A stretch of 64,000 bases of DNA, taken from the NCBI GenBank assembly GCA_963693365.1, contig CAVNZM010000017.1:4154001-4218000 (forward strand), given 5' to 3'. The position numbers and the translations under genes were made by a program. Shown here one piece after another: positions 58,728 through 64,000 of this stretch. The notes under the pieces were generated by a model, which saw only the letters and a list, made by a program, of their open reading frames with translations, ran no database searches and was not told the origin of the DNA. How positions within the stretch are numbered: position 1 is the stretch's first letter; each line of letters begins with the position of its first letter. This DNA is from Amoebidium appalachense. Its lineage: Eukaryota; Ichthyosporea.

Positions 58728-58956
58728 TAAGGGGAGGAAGTGGGGAGACGCGGATCATACATGTCCGCTGGAAAAAAGCAAACCTATGACATGACTCAAA
58801 CACACATCTGGCCAACCCGCTGTATGCAGCCGCAGTTTTTTACCTGTTCGTCTGGTTTTTTTTGCATCTTTCTAACTGTTTCTTCCGCTAACAGATACCG
58901 GAACATCAACTACACTTAGCTTGCAATAGGGCCTTTTGCCCTGAGCAACGAGGAAA
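56925..58956. other. Divergent intergenic region (KHA/zinc-finger gene and GNL2)
   Basis: Complex, repeat-poor sequence apart from (CA)n at 58648-58726. The two genes point away from each other. No ORF here is convincing; any upstream exon of the minus gene would lie in its left part. Confidence 0.5.
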
Positions 58957-59203
58957 ATGGGGAAACCAGGTGGAAAGAGAGATGGGGGGGGAAAGAACAA
59001 GTTCACCAACCGGCTCAAGAAGAGCAACTCGAGCATGAACCCTGGTGAGTTCTAAGCACAGAACATGGGATCACACAGCCTTAGTTCGTGACGTTCGCTT
59101 GCAGCACTCACAGATAGGCACAAGCTGACATAACTGTACACACACATATCCACACATACACCCATCCACACACGCACACACACCTACTCACCAACACACA
59201 CAC

Positions 59204-59262
<59 letters not shown>

Positions 59263-60549
59263 CACACACATCCACTTAAGCGGACAAGCCTGCTCGCACG
59301 CCACACACAAACACACACACTATGCCCTCTTAGTTACACATGTATAAACACTCATGTGCAGAGAAGCTCAAGTTGCGCCCCCCCCCCCCCCCCCCCCCCC
59401 CCACCCCCCCCCCCACACACACACACACACACACACACACCCCTCCCGCCCTCCTCATTCCCCAGCCCTCTAACACGGATGGTTCTTTTACAGCCACACA
59501 GAGTCCGTTTGACAAACACATGCACTTAGGCGTGCGCGCGCACACACACATACACACAGAGCTGCCAAGCAAAACGGACACCAAAACATGCACCCGCATA
59601 CGCATACACACTCGCTCAGCCCCACCAACACCTACACCCATATTCAGAGAGACGGGCATCTTTCACAAGCCCCACGTGCACGAACACACATGCCTGAACA
59701 TGCACACACACACACATGCCACATGCAGACGGAGATACAAATGCAAAAAAAGGGCACACACGTATGCGCGCGCACACACACACGCACAGACACACACACA
59801 CATGATGCATGCACACGCACATGCGTACACAAGTCAACGCACGCATGCACAAGCACAGGCACAGGTTCAGGTACAATGATCATACACACGCGCAGAGGAA
59901 CACACACATAGGCACCTGTACAAATTAACGGAAGAAGCCTCCTTAGAGTGGCCCCTTCCTTCTGCCTGCATACACGTGTGCACCGCTGTTAGTTTCCTGG
60001 AGCTTGCCTATGATAAAGGAATCTGTGTAACAAAGGAAACCTGTGTGTTTTTTTCCAACAACAAAAAATACATTAAAAAGGAATCTGTGTGTTCTACCTG
60101 TAAATAAACAAAACTAGTAGAATCCGTATGTGTTTTACTCAAAACTTACATTTTCGGCTACAGACAATGACAACAGGAAAGCCCTGCCCGGGACGCACAT
60201 GCGTGACAGAGCCACCATCAATCGGCTCAAGATGTACAAGAGTGGTGGCAAGGTCAGTGTTTTTTTTTGCACGTACACACAAACTAGTGCGTGTAATCAC
60301 ACAAGTATAGGTGTACCACCTGCACACACACGCATGCATGCACGTATGTGCTCACACAAACCCACGAGCACACACGCGTACATGCGCACCACGTACTTTG
60401 CCATCTGCAAACACACACAGGAACCGGCACAGGCACGCAAACACACACACACACACACATACACTCACACACCCACACACACACATACACTCACACACCC
60501 ATTGACACACACACACACACACACACACATACACTCACACACCCATTGA

Positions 60550-60586
<37 letters not shown>

Positions 60587-60717
60587 ACCCATTGACACAC
60601 ACACACACACACACATACACTCACACACCCATTGACACACACACACACACACACATACACCCACACACCCATTGACATACACACACACACACACATACAC
60701 TCACACGACCACACGAC

Positions 60718-60749
<32 letters not shown>

Positions 60750-61399
60750 CGTACACATAGATCTACACCACGTGAAGCCCTCATTAAATATGTCTTTGCA
60801 TTTGCAGGCTTTGGCTGTATTCCCCCAATCCCCCCCCGTCCCCCCCCCCCCCCCCCCCCCCCCCCTCCTCCTCCCTTCCCCCGCCCCCTCCTTTAAACAT
60901 CCCCATTCCAGCAAATGACGGCCTCCCCCCTCCTTCCCTCCCTTTCCACGTGTTGCTAGCTTGGCGTCTAAAACTAGCCCCTGCTTTCCGGCCGGGCACT
61001 CCAACCCCCCCCCCCCCCCCCCCCCCCCCCCAGCATGCACGCACCCACAGGCACATGCAAGCTTATGCGCTCGAGCACACATTCTTGCACTCGCATTCTG
61101 GCTTCTACACATCATTCACACACCTACACACACACACATGCACCCTCCGTGTAATTTCCCCACACACACTAACCCACTCTTATTTCTACAGACACACATA
61201 CACTACATGCAACCTCCCCCTCCCCCCCCCCCCACCCCCCACCCCCCGCTCCCCTTGCCTCTCCCCTCCCCTACCCCCCCCCCCCCCCCCCACCCACTCA
61301 CCCACCCAGCCACACATACACACCCTCTCCCTCAAATGTGGATTCACACATATACCCCCTCCCCCCGTCCCCCCACTTCCACACACAGGCCACACCCCT

Positions 61400-61461
<62 letters not shown>

Positions 61462-61486
61462 ACACCCACACACACACACACCCTCA

Positions 61487-61517
<31 letters not shown>

Positions 61518-61551
61518 CGAACACATGCGCACACACACATGCACACACACA

Positions 61552-61601
<50 letters not shown>

Positions 61602-61605
61602 CATG

Positions 61606-61657
<52 letters not shown>

Positions 61658-61672
61658 CACACACACACGCAT

Positions 61673-61728
<56 letters not shown>

Positions 61729-62116
61729 ATTACCACACTCCACCACACACACATTCTCGACCCCTTCCCCCCTCCCCCCCCCCCCCCCCCCCCCCCCTCC
61801 CCCCCCCCCCCCCCCCCCCGTCCCCACACACACACATACACTACACTCCTGCTTGTTTCTCATCTCTCCCGTATCCGTCTACACAGGCAATCCGCAACAA
61901 AAATGGAGAAGTGATCAAAGCGGCTGTGTTTCAGTCGTCTCTGCCCAGCGGCACCATGGCTAGGGTACAGCCGGATAGGCGCTGGTTTGGTGCGTGTCTC
62001 CCTGTGTGTGTGTGTCTGGGGGGGGGTGGGGGGGGATGGGGGAGGGGAGGATGGAGGGGGGGGGGGGGGGGGGAGGGGGATGGGGACGGGTGCAAGGGAG
62101 GAGGGGGAGGAATGGT

Positions 62117-62172
<56 letters not shown>

Positions 62173-62363
62173 ACAGTGGTCAGGGTGTGGATGGGCACGA
62201 GGATGCATTTTGGGGTGTTGGGTATGATAGGGATGTGAAGGCGGGGGGAACACGTGCACCCACGCGCATGCACACGCACGCACGCACACACACACACACG
62301 CACGCACGCACACACAAACACACACACACACACACGCGCGCGCGCATATATAATTCCTCCTCC

Positions 62364-62403
<40 letters not shown>

Positions 62404-62989
62404 ACACCACCACCACCACCACCACCATCACCATCACTTCCATCACCACCCCCTCCCCTCCCCCCCCCCCCCCCCCCCCCCTCCCCCCCTGTTCCAAGCG
62501 TCCACAAACCGATCTCGGTTTATTCATTGCCATTCCCCTGCCCCAACCAATCTCCTCCCATATGCACACATACCACTAACCTTATCTGTTCCAACACTAA
62601 CCATTTACGATTTTTTCCTAACCAATCATTCGATTGTTTTACCAACCATTTAAATTCTTAACACTTACCATTTAATATTTTTTGACATGCAGGAAACACG
62701 CGTGTGATTGGACAAAAGCAGCTCGATCAGTTCCGTGAGGCGATGAGTGACCAGGTCAACGATCCCTACCAGGTGCTGATGAAGAGGAGCAAGTTGCCCC
62801 TCTCCCTACTGACGGACTCAGTAAAGGTAAACATACAATTTTGAAACCGTCCCCCCCCCCCCTGTGGATGACGTGGGCCCCCCCTGAGGATGGGCTCTGC
62901 TTATTATGCATCCTCTTTATGTATGGCTTGCATTCTGCATCGTGTTATCCGTTTGTTCTTGTGTACTTCGTACTTTTTGACGCATTCAA

Positions 62990-63029
<40 letters not shown>

Positions 63030-63466
63030 CTGCTCCAACCCCCGCCCCTCCACGGCCTTCACACACACACACACACACACACACAACACACACACACACA
63101 CACAACACAACACGATTACACCACCACACACGCATCTTTCCCAAGTGCAACATCTGCTCATACAAAGTTCCCTTTTTTTAATTTTTTTCCCCTTCCCCTC
63201 CCCCCAGGCGAACCCCCGCCCACCCCTGCCTTCCCTGCCTCCCCGACCCCACGCCTCCCCAGTGATGGTTTTTCTGTAAATTTTATCAGGCTTTTTTTAT
63301 CAGGTAGCACGAATGCAGAGGTGATCACTTCCACTTGCTCCTCTGTAACCAACTTTCGTTACCCCTCCCTCTTCCCCTCGACCACCCACCAAAAACACAC
63401 ACACGCATGCACACACGCACACACACGCACGCACACACGCACACACGCACACACACGCGAGCGCGT

Positions 63467-63534
<68 letters not shown>

Positions 63535-63601
63535 CCTCCCCCCCCACCCACACACACACGATCGCACACACACACACACACAACATACACACGTACCCAC
63601 T

Positions 63602-63654
<53 letters not shown>

Positions 63655-63788
63655 ACAGCAACAACGGGTGCACCTTCTTGACACGGAGTCCTTTGAGACT
63701 ACTTTTGGTAAAAAGGCGCAAAGAAAGAAGCCAAAGGTCGCCATCGCAGACCTGAGTGAAATGGTGGCCAAAATCGAAGAAGATGAAG
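58957..63788 (+). CDS. GNL2: Nucleolar GTP-binding protein 2 (GNL2/NOG2), N-terminal five exons, truncated by the window end
   Basis: NOG2/GNL2 is a circularly permuted GTPase needed for late pre-60S ribosomal subunit maturation in nucleolus and nucleoplasm. Exons: 58957-59044, 60164-60252, 61887-61989, 62693-62826, 63659-63788 (phases 1,0,1,0, then 1; all GT-AG). The protein starts [11 protein letters not shown] and continues [70 protein letters not shown] and [20 protein letters not shown], all in family order. Only about 181 aa, the N-terminal NGP1NT region, are in the window; the G motifs lie beyond it. The start ATG (AAAATGG) gives the family's basic N-terminus. Introns are rich in CA and poly-C. 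Confidence 0.93.
62862..62991 (+). repeat. GTAC-hairpin/poly-C repeat, GNL2 intron 4
   Basis: 130 bp followed by a poly-C tail (62992-63028). One mismatch to the reverse complement of 36911-37040 by eye. Host-sense orientation. Confidence 0.85.
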
Positions 63789-63829
63789 GTATGTGTGAAC
63801 GGAACTATTCATACTATGTATGGAAATTA

Positions 63830-63831
<2 letters not shown>

Positions 63832-63884
<53 letters not shown>
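63832..63884. repeat. (AT)n tract in GNL2 intron 5
   Basis: About 53 bp of alternating TA, 44 bp downstream of the exon 5 donor. Confidence 0.95.
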
Positions 63885-63889
<5 letters not shown>

Positions 63890-64000
63890 CACACTACACA
63901 CACACACACACAACACGTGTTCTAATGCATATATAATATATGGAAGAATCGCCGAGTGTGTTTAGAAAATACAAATACGAGAAGGCAGCTATTGTTACCA

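Overview
The window is nuclear DNA from a eukaryote. Its genes have spliceosomal introns (GT-AG, mostly 0.5-2 kb, up to about 2.2 kb), and the DNA is saturated with (CA)n/(TG)n, (CT)n and long poly-C/poly-G tracts. Gene content (double-finger GATA factor, RdgB-type phosphatidylinositol transfer protein, Dicty_CAR/cAMP-receptor-like 7TM protein, nucleolar GTPase GNL2/NOG2), a P-type THAP transposon, an Ngaro-like tyrosine-recombinase retrotransposon and an opisthokont-looking 18S rRNA tail suggest a unicellular opisthokont or early-branching fungus. The species is not recognised.

Layout. 479-1768: single-exon gene for a disordered Ser/Lys-rich protein (+). 1769-5649: microsatellite spacer with one orphan exon-like ORF. 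5650-14692: Ngaro-like retrotransposon (A1-gag-RT-RNase H-YR-B1-A2-B2). Its B2 repeat is split by a 3,380-bp P-type DNA transposon (11244-14623) with 36-bp perfect inverted repeats and an exact 8-bp target duplication. 14909-25180: seven-exon gene (+) for an unrecognised protein of about 616 aa with a mitochondrial-presequence-like N-terminus. 27639-29533: two-exon GATA factor (+). 32181-42920: ten-exon PITP gene (-), reconstructed completely (265 aa), with an 8-nt microexon. 43542-43579: what looks like an excision footprint of the same P-type element. 43897-44063: 18S rRNA 3' fragment (-), followed by nested repeats to 44843. 47984-51944: three-exon cAMP-receptor-like GPCR (+) with a 2-bp frame disruption. 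55905-56924: gene (-) for a KHA-like + C2H2 + AT-hook protein. 58957-63788 onward: GNL2/NOG2 (+), first five exons, running off the window.

The genes do not form a pathway. What links them is intron structure. Reading frame is conserved across 21 of 22 inferred introns, and the GPCR frame break lies inside an exon. Several 3' splice sites sit directly behind sense-strand (CA)n tracts, and one follows a 762-bp almost pure pyrimidine tract. A short dispersed repeat (about 75-130 bp) carries a GTAC-TTC-GTAC hairpin and a poly-C tail. It occurs at least ten times, always inside introns and always in the sense orientation of the host gene; two copies in different genes match at 129 of 130 positions. 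This sense-biased intronic repeat, with the nested transposons, is the best candidate here for an undescribed system.
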